A stretch of DNA of 64,000 nt from Fonsecaea monophora. Its lineage: Eukaryota; Ascomycota; Eurotiomycetes; Chaetothyriales; Herpotrichiellaceae. The notes below the pieces were generated by a model, which was given only the letters and a program-made list of their open reading frames with translations, was not told the origin of the DNA and did not search any database. Of this stretch, positions 11,563 to 21,749 are shown in pieces. Position 1 is the first letter of the stretch; each line of letters opens with the position of its first letter. The position numbers and the translations under genes are program-made. The stretch spans positions 1 to 64,000 of the forward strand of contig NW_019174064.1 of NCBI RefSeq assembly GCF_001642475.1, in the 5' to 3' direction.

Positions 11563-13353
11563 TCAGGTTGGTTCCAGCATGAATCGGGACCGATAGCTGA
11601 CCAAGGGCGCTTGCAGTATCTCTGTGCGCAGCTCGGTTTCCCAATTCACCATGACGGGAACGAGCCCAGGTCCCAGTGACAAGAAGTTTAGGAGCAAGTC
11701 GTTCAGCCTCTCAAACGTCGGTCGGGACAATCGCTTGGACACTTTTAGCATTCGGCCAACAAACCAGGGTCTTTCGGTATGTAACAGGACAGGATTGCTA
11801 CTTCCGCTCAATAATATCTGTATCAGTGCCTCCACTGAGATATGTCGATCCAAGTCGTTGTGCACGATGTTGTCCATGAGCTCAGCAAAGAATGCCTCGC
11901 TGTTCTCGATCGAGTGCCGGTATTCCCAAATGGCTGTATTGATCGTCATCAGAGCAGCCAACCTGGAAATAATCTGCTTGAACTGTCCCGTCTCCGTGTA
12001 GCGTGGGCCGTTGGGACTTGCCAGGAGGTTGTAAAGGGGTTGTCCAGGTGAAAAGACTGAATAGCGCAAGGGCTGTTGATTCCTTGAGATCGGGTTTACT
12101 TGCAGGCCTGCTTGAACGAGGGCAAGGTGTTCGGCGCATTTGAGGAACGTGATGAATTCGTCACACTGCTCCACGATCTCATTACGAGCTATAACCTCAG
12201 CTTCTTGTTGGGTTGAGTGGCATGGTGATGACTGGTGGTCAAAGTAGAATGTAGCACCATGACCTTTATAACCTGAGAAAATGTAATCGGACCAATTGAT
12301 CAGCATCTGTAATCTGTTGTTTTGGACCAGAGCTGCAGGTCCACCCCGATCCCTGATCTTTTGCACCACAGCCTCCCAGTGCATCCATGCGTATACACGG
12401 CGTTCGATACGCGGGTCAAAGTCCTCCAATGCCGCAGCAGAGATTGTGGCGGATATGGTGGCATCTGAAGTGTCATGAGGGAATTGCTGATAGTGATGAA
12501 GGAGCAGTTGCGATGCTTTGGCTCGATGTTCGATGGCAAGACGTGTCTCTGGGAGACCTTGAACCCATGCCTGGGTGTTGGCAGCGTGGACGAGAATGGT
12601 GTTCTGGAAACACACGGCCCCTTTCATGGCTTCGGGAATGAAGACGGTGAGATACCAATTGTGTGCAAGCGGGCTACGTCTTTCAAACCCATATGAGCAC
12701 GCTGGCATGACATTTGCGTAGAAATCGAAGAGCTCCTGGTCTTGAGGGCTCAGTTCCATTGGTAGAGCGTCGAACGGGTCGGTCCTTGCAGCACTCAGAT
12801 AAGATTGTGGTTCCGGACTGAGAGATGAAGGGCCAGCCGATGTCCAGTGCCGTTTCTGCGGTGATAATGAATCGGTGGACCTAGTAGAAGACGGCGGCGT
12901 GAATGGAGCATCAGGGACCATATCTGCCAACTTGGCAAAGGCTGTCGATCCTAGACGGAAGGTAGTAGAAGAAGGCTTCGTCCGTGCCACCCCAGGACAG
13001 GGAGGTTGACGATCGATCTCTTCGACGGTACCATCCAGGTTCTCCGTTACATCTGCTCCTTCATTTGCCCCCATTGCAGGGTCCTGAAAGTCCGCGGGGA
13101 TGGAACGCGCCGTTTGCGGACGTCGCTGGTGCGATCGTGTCTGCGATCTGGGCCTGTCTGGCCTCTTTCGAGTCGGTGCTTCAGCTCCGTCGCCGGCCTT
13201 TGTCTGTGAGCGAGCCTCCCATCGCTTCTCTCTCATGTACTCCTGCATGACATGGCGCCGCACTTGGGTGGCATTGGAACCCATCGAGGTGACATCACTA
13301 TTGTCAATGAACTGAAATCGACGCTGTGGTTTCTTTGAACCAGGGGTAGACAT
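11563..13353 (-). CDS. DUF3468-type fungal transcription regulator lacking a zinc cluster
   Basis: Uninterrupted 596-aa frame from an ATG (MSTPGSKKPQRR). The N-terminal 60 residues are basic and contain the motif ATQVRRHVMQEYMREKRWEA, typical of the large filamentous-fungal family that carries a fungal transcription factor (DUF3468-like) domain without a Zn2Cys6 finger. Residues from about 200 onward show the helical pattern of that domain: LSPQDQELFDFYANVMPAC, an aromatic-rich stretch with FQNTILVHAANTQAW, then DPRIERRVYAWMHWEAVVQ. An N-terminal Arg/Pro/Thr-rich stretch, about residues 45-90, is probably disordered. The missing finger suggests it does not bind DNA by the Gal4 mode. No target can be inferred. 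Proximity to the transporter is the only context, and the genes are about 770 bp apart. Confidence 0.8.
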   Translation of the reverse strand: MSTPGSKKPQRRFQFIDNSDVTSMGSNATQVRRHVMQEYMREKRWEARSQTKAGDGAEAPTRKRPDRPRSQTRSHQRRPQTARSIPADFQDPAMGANEGADVTENLDGTVEEIDRQPPCPGVARTKPSSTTFRLGSTAFAKLADMVPDAPFTPPSSTRSTDSLSPQKRHWTSAGPSSLSPEPQSYLSAARTDPFDALPMELSPQDQELFDFYANVMPACSYGFERRSPLAHNWYLTVFIPEAMKGAVCFQNTILVHAANTQAWVQGLPETRLAIEHRAKASQLLLHHYQQFPHDTSDATISATISAAALEDFDPRIERRVYAWMHWEAVVQKIRDRGGPAALVQNNRLQMLINWSDYIFSGYKGHGATFYFDHQSSPCHSTQQEAEVIARNEIVEQCDEFITFLKCAEHLALVQAGLQVNPISRNQQPLRYSVFSPGQPLYNLLASPNGPRYTETGQFKQIISRLAALMTINTAIWEYRHSIENSEAFFAELMDNIVHNDLDRHISVEALIQILLSGSSNPVLLHTERPWFVGRMLKVSKRLSRPTFERLNDLLLNFLSLGPGLVPVMVNWETELRTEILQAPLVSYRSRFMLEPT

Positions 13354-15834
13354 GGTTGGGACTATAGTTGCTGAGGGGGTTCGAATTCTCCCGTCTCAGA
13401 TCCCAAGGCTGTGTAGGTTGTGGCGATGACAGGTCCCCAGCCTTATTGAGTCCAGCGGACGATCACAGGACAATTTTAAACACATTAGGAGGAAAAGAAT
13501 ATGACCATCCAGTCACCATAGAGGGAATAGCTGGTTGAAGATATTAGCATACTCGTCATGACTTTCCGTGAATCTTCAGGAACTTTGCTCGTACATTCAG
13601 GGAAGTCCTCGATGTCTGCTTTTGGAAGTGAAGGGAATCCGGCCACCAAGGTGGGATATCCTGACTTTTGAAGACCAGCGATCTGCCTTTGTCCGCCGTC
13701 TGAGAGTCGACTGAGCAATATACAAATTCGTACTCGAGTGCTCGGCAGTCGCCGGGGTGGGTTGCTTTACGACGGAGAACCGAATTGGCAATTGGTGTGT
13801 GTCCAGAATGTCTTGGTAGGGGATGTGGATAGGCAGTCATCGTTGCACTGACGGCGGGTTGGTGCATGTCAAGAAGGAATAGGCGTGGCCACTAATCACT
13901 TTTTCTCTTTCAGGCGGGTTGGAAGTCTGATGCCAGTGGTCTTTGACCAACAGAAATGCTGGGATAGGGTCAAAGAGTCCTTGACCAGCTGGGCTTCGGC
14001 TTGATGTTAGTCAGTACCTGCTGTAGGGGGTTCTTGCCTGTTAGATGCCCATCATTATCTGTTTTGGGGGCTTACCAAAGGCTTAGGAACCACAGCACCA
14101 GCCGGCACTAGCAGACGGGCCCAGTCTGCCAGTGTCCCTAGTAGCCTGTACTCGTAGGGGTTTAAGGAACCCAGTCGCCCCGGGGTCGGCCCTGCAACAG
14201 CCCCAGCTTGGCTATAAATGCCCCATAGCGAGAGCTTGCTCGGGACCAAACCACACACACGCTGGTCAGATCTTGATTCAGAGAACGGGCTAGATCCTTG
14301 CAATCGATGTGCTCCTCTTGAGCCCCGCCGATCGATGTTGTCAAAGCTAATCCAGGTATGAAACCAACTAGTTCACGAACCATACGAGTAGACGTTGCGA
14401 CATGGTGACAAATATAGAGATAGCAATATGGCAACCCAGAGGTAATGGGTAATCAATGCCCAGACAAACTCCTCGTATACAGCTGTGTACTTTGGTGCTG
14501 GCTGAAAGCGCCCCATGCACGACTGGTACTTTTGCAATTCATAGTATGTTGCGAAACGAGGATCGTGGGAATGTAGCCAGACACTGGCCGGCTCTGCGAA
14601 GCAAATGTAGGGATATGCCCTGGATGTTTTGGCGGCTGCAGCTTATAGCCAAATCCTTATGACTACCATATTTTGATGTTATTTACATAGGGCCTTGCGC
14701 ACACATAAACAGGCGTCTACGCTGCACTGGGCAAATTTATCTATCTCTTGTTTTGTTTCCATCTTATTCCCTTCAAGGGCGTTTCTTTCACTGATATAAA
14801 GCGGTCCATGCTCCGCCTCGAGAACAGTACAGAATCACGTGTGATGGCCGAGGAGGGTTCGAAGAACAGACCGGAGGATATGGAGCGGCAAAGGGTATTT
14901 TTGTGACCACGGTAGGTAGCGACAATGAGATACATTCTTCACTGAGGCCGTTGAGAAGCTGGCTGTCGTCAAGGGGAGGTCAACGTGGTTGCCAATGGCT
15001 CACCAGCTTGTCTATAGCACCCTCCGTGTCCGGTTTGAGGACGGAGATGAAGCGACAGGAGCTTTGTGGAAACTTGTGACGGTATGAGTGGGCAAAATGA
15101 TGCGAAACTGGACAAGGACACGGCTGGTGACGGTTTTTGCTTTGCTGACCGGCCGCGAGATGCTTCCTGTTGGTCCCTCGCCCAACCTGCAGCGCCAGCC
15201 ATTGGCTCCTTTGTCGCAGATTTCCTCTCCAGCGAAGTCTCCAACACTCCAGCCGTCTCAGAAACTGCCTCAGCCAGTGGTCATAACTCCTTGGCTGGCT
15301 TCTTTGACTCGTCGACTATCCCTATCTGAATCCCAGGTCCAAAACCACAAACCACCCCGGGCGACATCGACTACGGACGGTGCCGACAAGTAGTGGAGTG
15401 TCTGTCGAAAACTCCCCCCCTCCCCCTTGGACCCTGAGCTTTCCTCGTCTTGCACTTACTTGGGCCACCGTCCCTGCGCCTTTGCTGCAAACTACCCGTG
15501 CACTTACTCTTACACTGCATCAAGCGGTGTCTACTTACCAGTCTCGGCCAGCTGTCAGCCAGCTCGATCCTTTCATCAAACTGCAGGTCCCATTAAACCA
15601 CCGTGCAACTTTTACACGGCGAGCTCGACAAACACGTTCAACAAACGCGCCTAACCGCTGGACACGGTTCGCGTTTGCCAACCCGCCGCTCATTCTGTTG
15701 AACCTGCGCCAAACCACACTGGCATTTTGCCTGCCACCGCAAGTGGAAAATCGTCGACACGACGATAACTGCTAAATCTCAGACTTGCCCGACACCTCTT
15801 TGGTCGTTCACAAAGTCCAGTCAATCTACAAACC
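13354..15834. other. intergenic region upstream of the DUF3468 and Rac genes
   Basis: This 2.5-kb divergent spacer serves the DUF3468 gene (minus) and the Rac gene (plus). The last 450 bases before the Rac start are C- and CT-rich, as is common in fungal leaders. A GGTTCGAATTC string near 13378 resembles a tRNA T-loop, but no cloverleaf surrounds it. No gene is supported. Confidence 0.5.
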
Positions 15835-16539
15835 ATGGCGCAACCGACACAATCCATAAAATGCGTGGTAACTGGCGACGGTGCCGTGGGCAAGACTTGT
15901 TTGCTGATATCCTACACCACCAATGCGTTCCCCGGCGAATACATTCCCACAGTCTTTGACAACTACTCTGCCAGCGTCATGGTAGATGGAAAGCCCGTTT
16001 CACTGGGATTGTGGGATACAGCAGGACAAGAAGATTATGACAGATTACGCCCATTATCGTATCCGCAGACCGATGTCTTCCTCATATGCTTTTCCATTGT
16101 CTCACCTCCAAGCTTCGACAACGTCAAAGCAAAGGTACCTACCCATCACGCCTGGTAATCTGATAACGTTGAAGCTAATAGCCTGGTTGTAGTGGTATCC
16201 CGAGATTGAACACCACGCCCCCAATGTACCCATTATCCTCGTCGGAACAAAGCTAGATTTGAGGGAAGACAAAGCAACAGCAGACAATCTTAGGGCAAAG
16301 AAGATGGAACCGGTGTCCTATGAGCAGGCACTAGCGGTGGCGAAGGAGATCAAAGCGGTCAAATATCTTGAGTGTTCGGCACTCACACAACGAAATCTAA
16401 AGAGTGTCTTCGACGAAGCCATCAGGTAAGAGACCACTCACTTCCTCCATGACGTGTATGGTACTCATCTTACAACAGAGCCGTCCTCAATCCTCGGCCT
16501 ACGACAACCAAGAAGAAGTCGAGGTGTACCATCCTCTAG
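15835..16539 (+). CDS. racA: Rho-family small GTPase, Rac type
   Basis: A 197-aa Rac-type GTPase acting as a membrane-attached switch for polarity, actin and NADPH oxidase in filamentous fungi. Exons are 15835-16134, 16193-16425 and 16479-16539, with introns of 58 and 53 nt. Visible motifs: P-loop GDGAVGKT (residues 14-21), effector-region threonine T39 in IPTVFDNY, DTAGQ (61-65), TKLD, and ECSAL. The Rac signature LSYPQTDVFLICFSIVSPPS and NYSASVMVDGKPVSLGLWDT separate it from Cdc42. The third exon supplies a polybasic stretch (KKKSR) and the terminal CTIL box. A final leucine predicts geranylgeranylation. Without the last intron the frame would miss the CAAX box, which supports the model. 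The ATG lies in a good context (AACCATGG). Confidence 0.95.
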
Positions 16540-16896
16540 TGGTCTTCAGGGTCCGGTTCTGGGGTTGGGGACGTTTTGGGATTTTGCGTTGGTTTGACTC
16601 CAGGTGCATCGCAAGAGGTGGATATAGACTTTGTCTGCGTTGCCGTTTCCTCATTCCGAAACAATATGTCCTTCGTGTGGGCTAGCCAGCTTCTGAATGC
16701 ATATCAGAAAGATTTGGCTTGGTGATGGTCTTGCGCATACGAATAATACAGCGGCAATCTAGGTGGGAAAGAAGGCGTTGATATAGGAAGGGATTCGCAT
16801 CCGACATCTTGAGCGGCGGCACCAGCAGCGTCAGCGGCAGCAAGCCCCCTCCAAGACCACATTGCATTTTGGTAGTACAGCGAAATCTTTGATCGG
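16540..16896. terminator. convergent 3' spacer between Rac and NOP6 genes
   Basis: The Rac gene (plus) and NOP6 gene (minus) end toward each other over about 360 bases, so both 3' UTRs and polyadenylation sites must lie here. No specific signal was identified. Confidence 0.4.
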
Positions 16897-17832
16897 TCAA
16901 TGCTTCACACGAGACAGTCGACTGGGATGAATGTCCCCACGGCCATCCTTGACCTCGCTGCCAGCCACAACAATGGCATTTGCACCAGTCTCGGGCGGGC
17001 CCTTTTTCTTGGAATCGACCTTGTCGCGCTCAGCTTTCTCCTTCAACCTTCTTCGTTCCCTCTCTTCTTTGAGCTTGTCATTTTTCGTTTTGATTTTGGC
17101 CTTGCGGTCCTTACTCTTGCCACCACCACCAGCAGTCAGCTCTACATTTATCCTTCGACCTTTGCTTTTCTTTCCTTGCCTCTGCGACTGTAGTTCCCCG
17201 AGAGTTCCCTGATCACTGGCTGCGCCTGTTTCTCCATCTTTGCCATCAGGGTCAAACAAGGAGTGGTGATATAGCTTCAGGCATGTCTTCATTTTGTCGT
17301 AGTTGTCGAATTCGACGAATGCAAAGCCTTTACTTTTCCCAGTCTTTTTATCCGTCGAGAGGCGCACAGAAGTCGGAGAGAGTTTCGAGAAGTGTACTTT
17401 TATTTGCTCTGATGTGGTCTCAAAAGGTAGATTGCCAACAAAAACAATAAATCGGGTGGGAGTCGTCGTTTTCTGTTCGTCGTCATTTTTCTCTATTTTT
17501 GAGGCTTTTCGTTTCTTGTGTGTCTCGGGGACGTGCTCTTGCGGCTCTACATTGCCTGCACTTGTTTCTGTTGAAGTTGGATCCGGTGTAGGAACGACCG
17601 TATTGATGGCTGCAGATGTTTCTTCTCCTTTTCCATGATCTCTCGACTTCTTCTGCCTTTTTGCTCTCCTCTCCGATTTTTCTTGCTTCAGCTGTCCCTT
17701 CGACTTTGCGTTTGCGGGGGGATTCTGTGCGACTGTCTGAGACTTTTGGTCCGACTGTGGTTGAGTAACGATCGAGTCATCCTGAGCCTGATCCTGGCTC
17801 TGGGCCAGATCTCTCTTTCTCTTCTTGGACAT
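16897..17832 (-). CDS. NOP6: NOP6-like nucleolar RRM protein
   Basis: Intron-less 311-aa protein with one RNA recognition motif, expected in the nucleolus and in small-subunit ribosome biogenesis. Residues 1-125 are Lys/Glu/Gln-rich with basic clusters (KKRKR, RRAKRQKKSR, HKKRKASK) that fit nuclear or nucleolar targeting. The RRM spans about 127-225, with RNP2 IVFVGNLPF (129-137) and RNP1 SKGFAFVEF (167-175). After the RRM comes GRRINVELTAGGGGKSKDRK, typical of the Nop6 family, then a highly charged helical tail (KEERERRRLKEKAERDK) ending HPSRLSRVKH. Assignment rests on this order and the post-RRM motif. Other single-RRM nucleolar proteins remain possible. Confidence 0.88.
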   Translation of the reverse strand: MSKKRKRDLAQSQDQAQDDSIVTQPQSDQKSQTVAQNPPANAKSKGQLKQEKSERRAKRQKKSRDHGKGEETSAAINTVVPTPDPTSTETSAGNVEPQEHVPETHKKRKASKIEKNDDEQKTTTPTRFIVFVGNLPFETTSEQIKVHFSKLSPTSVRLSTDKKTGKSKGFAFVEFDNYDKMKTCLKLYHHSLFDPDGKDGETGAASDQGTLGELQSQRQGKKSKGRRINVELTAGGGGKSKDRKAKIKTKNDKLKEERERRRLKEKAERDKVDSKKKGPPETGANAIVVAGSEVKDGRGDIHPSRLSRVKH

Positions 17833-18407
17833 TCTCGGATACTGTCAAGACAATAGGGATAATATCTTAGTAAGAAGGGATCAGTACATAATCTGGCGGA
17901 CAAAAGTAGTCATTCAAGGCACCATTATAATAAACTTGTGCGAGATTGGAAAATTTGACCTGCGGACCTGGTCGGCTGAAATAAGTCACCAGGGAAGATC
18001 GGAGGGCAACGTCATGGGCCCCCCGAGGCAGCCGCCAATCGACCACTTAATTAACGGGTCTTCCTCTCTTAACCTTATAGGCTTCTAGTACGCAGGGTCA
18101 AGTGTCCCAGTAGTATTGCCCCATTCATCAACTCCAAGTTCCGCCTAAATGCCTACCTGATACAGCGCAACCTGTCCGGAGTACCTCGTACACCTAGGGG
18201 ACAGAGTACCAATCTTTCTCTTCTTTTCAAGGTTGCCTTGAGGTTCGGGTTCCAATAAAGTCCATTTCCACTATCCTTAACCTGCGTCGGTCAAGACTCT
18301 TGCCAACACCTTCTCTCCGCTATGATTGACAGATAAACAAAGGCACTCATCGTCTCTCGTCCCACGCCTCAGAAGCTCCCCCTCAGCCGCTCACTTCCAG
18401 CACCACC
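17833..18407. promoter_or_regulatory. divergent promoter region NOP6 / Prk1-type kinase
   Basis: About 575 bases separate the two divergent start codons, so both promoters and leaders lie here. It contains a GTACCTCGTACACC-type string near 18180. The kinase start sits in a strong context (CACCACCATGG). No individual factor site is claimed. Confidence 0.5.
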
Positions 18408-21400
18408 ATGGCAGTCTATGCCTCTCAGCTTGGGGCCAAAGGGCCTTTCCTGAATCATGCTCCTGTCCTGCCAACCCATGCGCCTCCAGCTGGTACGTTC
18501 TTGCCTGGCACAAAGGTCCAGGTGGGAGATCACAGGGTCATCATCGAGCGCTATCTCTCCGAGGGCGGCTTTGCCCATGTCTACGTTGTCGTCCTCCCGC
18601 GGCCCGTCGATGGAAACCAGAAAGCTGTGCTCAAGCGAGTGGCCGTCCCTGACAAGGAGCATCTGGCCAACATGCGGACAGAAGTCGAAACCATGAAAAG
18701 GCTGCGGGGCCAAAAGCACATCGTCAAATATATTGATTCGCATGCATCCCAGCTGAAAGGCGGTGGATATGAGGTGTTTCTTCTCATGGAGTTTTGTCAG
18801 GGAGGAGGGCTCATCGATTTCATGAATACCCGTCTGCAAAACAGATTGACCGAACCCGAAATTCTGAAGATCTTCACGGATGTGGCTGAAGGAGTTGCGT
18901 GCATGCACTACCTGAAGCCTCCTTTGATGCACCGAGACCTCAAAGTAGAGAACGTTCTCATTGCCACAAGTGGTTCGTCAAGAATATACAAACTTTGCGA
19001 CTTTGGTTCTGCGGCTCCCGCCAGACCTGCTGCCACGACCGCTGCAGAAGGACGTTTGATCGAGGACGATATAAACCGCCATACGACATTACAGTACAGA
19101 AGTCCAGAGATGATCGATGTCTACCGGAAACAGCCCATCGACGAGAAATCCGATATTTGGGCTCTTGGAGTGTTTCTGTACAAGCTCTGCTACTACACCA
19201 CCCCGTTTGAAGATGTTGGGCAGATGGCCATACTAAACGCCAAATTCAAGTTCCCCGGCTATCCACGATTCTCCGACCAGCTCAAGCTGCTTATTGCCTC
19301 CATGCTTCGGGAACGACCGACAGACCGACCAAACATATATCAGGTGCTGCAAAAGGCGTGTCAGTTGGACGGCCGGGACTTGAAGTTCGAAAACATCTAT
19401 GCTCGACGGACGCAATCAGAGAGTCGTAAAGACCAAGTGCTTCCGCAGCCCTCTAGCTCCCAATCTAGAGCTGGCGCAACCTTGTCTCCTCCCAAACCGG
19501 CAGCTCCTCTAACTGTTCCTGATATCGAACCAATGCGACGGGGGCGACCCACCAAACCGGTATCTCACCATGGCTCAGCAAAACCAAGCCCGTCGCCATT
19601 ACGAATGATGGACAATGCACACCCTGATCCCTTCGCAGCGCTGGACGGGAACAAGGGTTCAGTCGAAGATGAGCTTTCTTCCAGGTTCCCGACGCTGGAT
19701 CAGTTCTCGTTAATGACTGACAAGGGCCACAAGTTTGCGTTTGACTCTCAGCCGGAGAAAAAGAGAGAGTCTGTCGACCCCAATCTTGCACAGCGAGTCA
19801 CCAATGCTCTAGCGGATGATGCATTTGCGAGACCTCCCAGTCCAGCCAAGTCGAAACCAATCGTAGAGAAACCACTCCCTGCTAGTAAATCGCAGACTGT
19901 GTTACAGCACAAGAAGTCTTTGGAAGATAAAGAGACGCCTGCAAGAGCCAACGCTGGAAATCCGCCACCGGTCACTGCGCCAAAGCCATCAATGGTGTCT
20001 ACCGGGACCATGACGACGCCTTCACCACCCCCAACCACGGATGCCAAACCACTTCCAGAACGTCCAGTACACCGCTTTCCTCCCAAAGAGCTGTCGTCAA
20101 CGCCGCCATCGGCGCACAAGTATGAGACTATGGAATTGCCTCCCAGGGAGCCTCGATCTGCTCGTAACAAAGACGTATCAAGGCTGGCAAATCTACTCAG
20201 AGAAGACGGGCTGAGGTCACAGCTTGCTGGGGACCTGGAGCCAAAGTCGCCAACTTCATCACGCCCATCTTTAGAAGGGGGTCGTCCGACCATGCGAGAA
20301 CTCAATTCCGGGGTGAGCAGGTCAAGGTCGCTCAATTTCAGGAACCGACCCGCCAGCGTTAACATCGGGGCGCGACCGACTCACATCAAAGACAAGGAAA
20401 TCAGGAGCCTTGATTATGAAACGACATTTAAGAGTGCGGAACCTGAAATGGCGCCCTTGACGCATGTCGAATCGGGAACAAATATTACCTCGGATGTGGA
20501 CTTCCTCAAGGCGAGAGAGGAGGAAGAAAAGTCGCGCAGACACCATAGAAGGCTAGGCAGTGGTTCAAGACACCTTAAAAGAGCGAGTCTGCCCTCGATC
20601 GTGCCTAATATAGCGGGAACGACCAAACTGTTGGCAGGCAAGTTCGGAGACGCCTTTAAGATGTTTGAAAGCAATAACGACCCGACTCATCATCGACAGC
20701 GGAGTGATTCACCTTCCCGCGACCCCATCAACATTCTAACCCCAATTGCAGGTTCTGAGGCCACAGATCTCAGCGATGACCGGCTGCCATGGGATGACAT
20801 GGAGGATCTATCGCCTGAGATGAGACGGGAGATGGAAAAGCGCAAACTCGAGGCTGAAGAAAGAAGAGTAGCTCAAGCAGCCGCAGAATACAGGCAGCGA
20901 CTAGCAGCAAGAGGAGGCGGGAACGTTGGCAGCAATGCAGGGGTGGGAAGGTCAGCCACCATTCAGAACAGGATGAAGTCTTTGCTGAGCGAGAACGATC
21001 GACCTGCGCACAAGACAGCCACCGGCTATGGTCATTACACCGAATCTCCTCCCCCCCAGCACGGTTCGCCGGACGACAGGCGGCTACCTCAGCCGTCCAG
21101 AGCGCCCCAAGCTCATTTGACCGGGAAAATGGAAAGACACGGCCTCCCTGAAGTTGTGGCATCTGCACCGGCTTCTTTGACTGATCTTAGCAGAGTAGAG
21201 CCCCGCGGACAGAAGCCGACTGCACCACCGAAACCAAAGGTGCTGCGGACGGGCGGTATAGCAGAGTCGGCCGTGGTGAGCACGAGTGAAGCGAATCCCG
21301 CAGCTACGAACGTGGATGAAGACTGGGAAGCAAACTTCAACAGAAGATTCCCCAGTCTTGCTGGGATTGAAATGGTGGAAACCTCGATAGATGGGCCAAA

Positions 21401-21434
21401 GACCACAACCACGGTGCGCACGAAAGAAGTATGA
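18408..21434 (+). CDS. Ser/Thr protein kinase, Ark1/Prk1 (NAK/AAK1) family
   Basis: Single-exon 1008-aa kinase of the family that regulates actin patches and endocytosis by phosphorylating adaptor proteins. The catalytic domain occupies about residues 42-325: glycine loop SEGGFAHVY (51-59), lysine K76 in AVLKRV, catalytic loop HRDLKVEN (175-182), DFG (198-200), activation-segment end YRSPEMID, and the NAK-type sequence EKSDIWALGVFLYKLCYYTT. The remaining 680 residues are Pro/Ser-rich and probably disordered. They contain many PxxP stretches and a charged coiled-coil-like helix (EMRREMEKRKLEAEERR, about 804-820). Two similar short motifs, RFPTLDQF (about 426) and RFPSLAGIE (about 982), flank the tail. 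The family also contains AAK1 and GAK relatives. Fungal one-gene orthologues are usually called Ark1/Prk1. Confidence 0.92.
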   Translation: MAVYASQLGAKGPFLNHAPVLPTHAPPAGTFLPGTKVQVGDHRVIIERYLSEGGFAHVYVVVLPRPVDGNQKAVLKRVAVPDKEHLANMRTEVETMKRLRGQKHIVKYIDSHASQLKGGGYEVFLLMEFCQGGGLIDFMNTRLQNRLTEPEILKIFTDVAEGVACMHYLKPPLMHRDLKVENVLIATSGSSRIYKLCDFGSAAPARPAATTAAEGRLIEDDINRHTTLQYRSPEMIDVYRKQPIDEKSDIWALGVFLYKLCYYTTPFEDVGQMAILNAKFKFPGYPRFSDQLKLLIASMLRERPTDRPNIYQVLQKACQLDGRDLKFENIYARRTQSESRKDQVLPQPSSSQSRAGATLSPPKPAAPLTVPDIEPMRRGRPTKPVSHHGSAKPSPSPLRMMDNAHPDPFAALDGNKGSVEDELSSRFPTLDQFSLMTDKGHKFAFDSQPEKKRESVDPNLAQRVTNALADDAFARPPSPAKSKPIVEKPLPASKSQTVLQHKKSLEDKETPARANAGNPPPVTAPKPSMVSTGTMTTPSPPPTTDAKPLPERPVHRFPPKELSSTPPSAHKYETMELPPREPRSARNKDVSRLANLLREDGLRSQLAGDLEPKSPTSSRPSLEGGRPTMRELNSGVSRSRSLNFRNRPASVNIGARPTHIKDKEIRSLDYETTFKSAEPEMAPLTHVESGTNITSDVDFLKAREEEEKSRRHHRRLGSGSRHLKRASLPSIVPNIAGTTKLLAGKFGDAFKMFESNNDPTHHRQRSDSPSRDPINILTPIAGSEATDLSDDRLPWDDMEDLSPEMRREMEKRKLEAEERRVAQAAAEYRQRLAARGGGNVGSNAGVGRSATIQNRMKSLLSENDRPAHKTATGYGHYTESPPPQHGSPDDRRLPQPSRAPQAHLTGKMERHGLPEVVASAPASLTDLSRVEPRGQKPTAPPKPKVLRTGGIAESAVVSTSEANPAATNVDEDWEANFNRRFPSLAGIEMVETSIDGPKTTTTVRTKEV

Positions 21435-21749
21435 CGGAGAGTTAGAGAGTACATGTAGAATCTATGCCAAGGAGACGCATTTTCTATTTGAACTTGACAC
21501 GGCCGTGTAGTTGGCATCGAGGTGAATGAGACTGAAGTGAAAGTTTGGGTGGTTGACGAAGGCTGCAATTTATGAACTGAACACTTGTGTCTCTCTTCCT
21601 TTTCCGACCTCATCTTCCACCGCAACTGCCTCTCTTCTTCAGTATCTAGACACGATCTTTTCAAGCCTCAGCACCACCCTCTTGATCAACAACACCTACG
21701 TGGTACAACACCATCCCACTCTCACCTGCGCTGTCCTACCAGACTCCGT
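21435..21749. promoter_or_regulatory. spacer upstream of the Med10-containing ORF
   Basis: A 315-base spacer in tandem orientation. It must hold the kinase 3' UTR and the leader of the next gene. CT-rich tracts at about 21588-21640 resemble a fungal leader. No further signal is assigned. Confidence 0.4.

Noticed and set aside
13374..13400. GGTTCGAATTC as a possible tRNA T-loop
   Set aside because: No stem closes it properly and no acceptor or anticodon arm surrounds it.
19748..20365. 205-codon antisense frame in the kinase gene
   Set aside because: Mirror of the Pro/Ser-rich coding tail. Antisense open frames are expected there.
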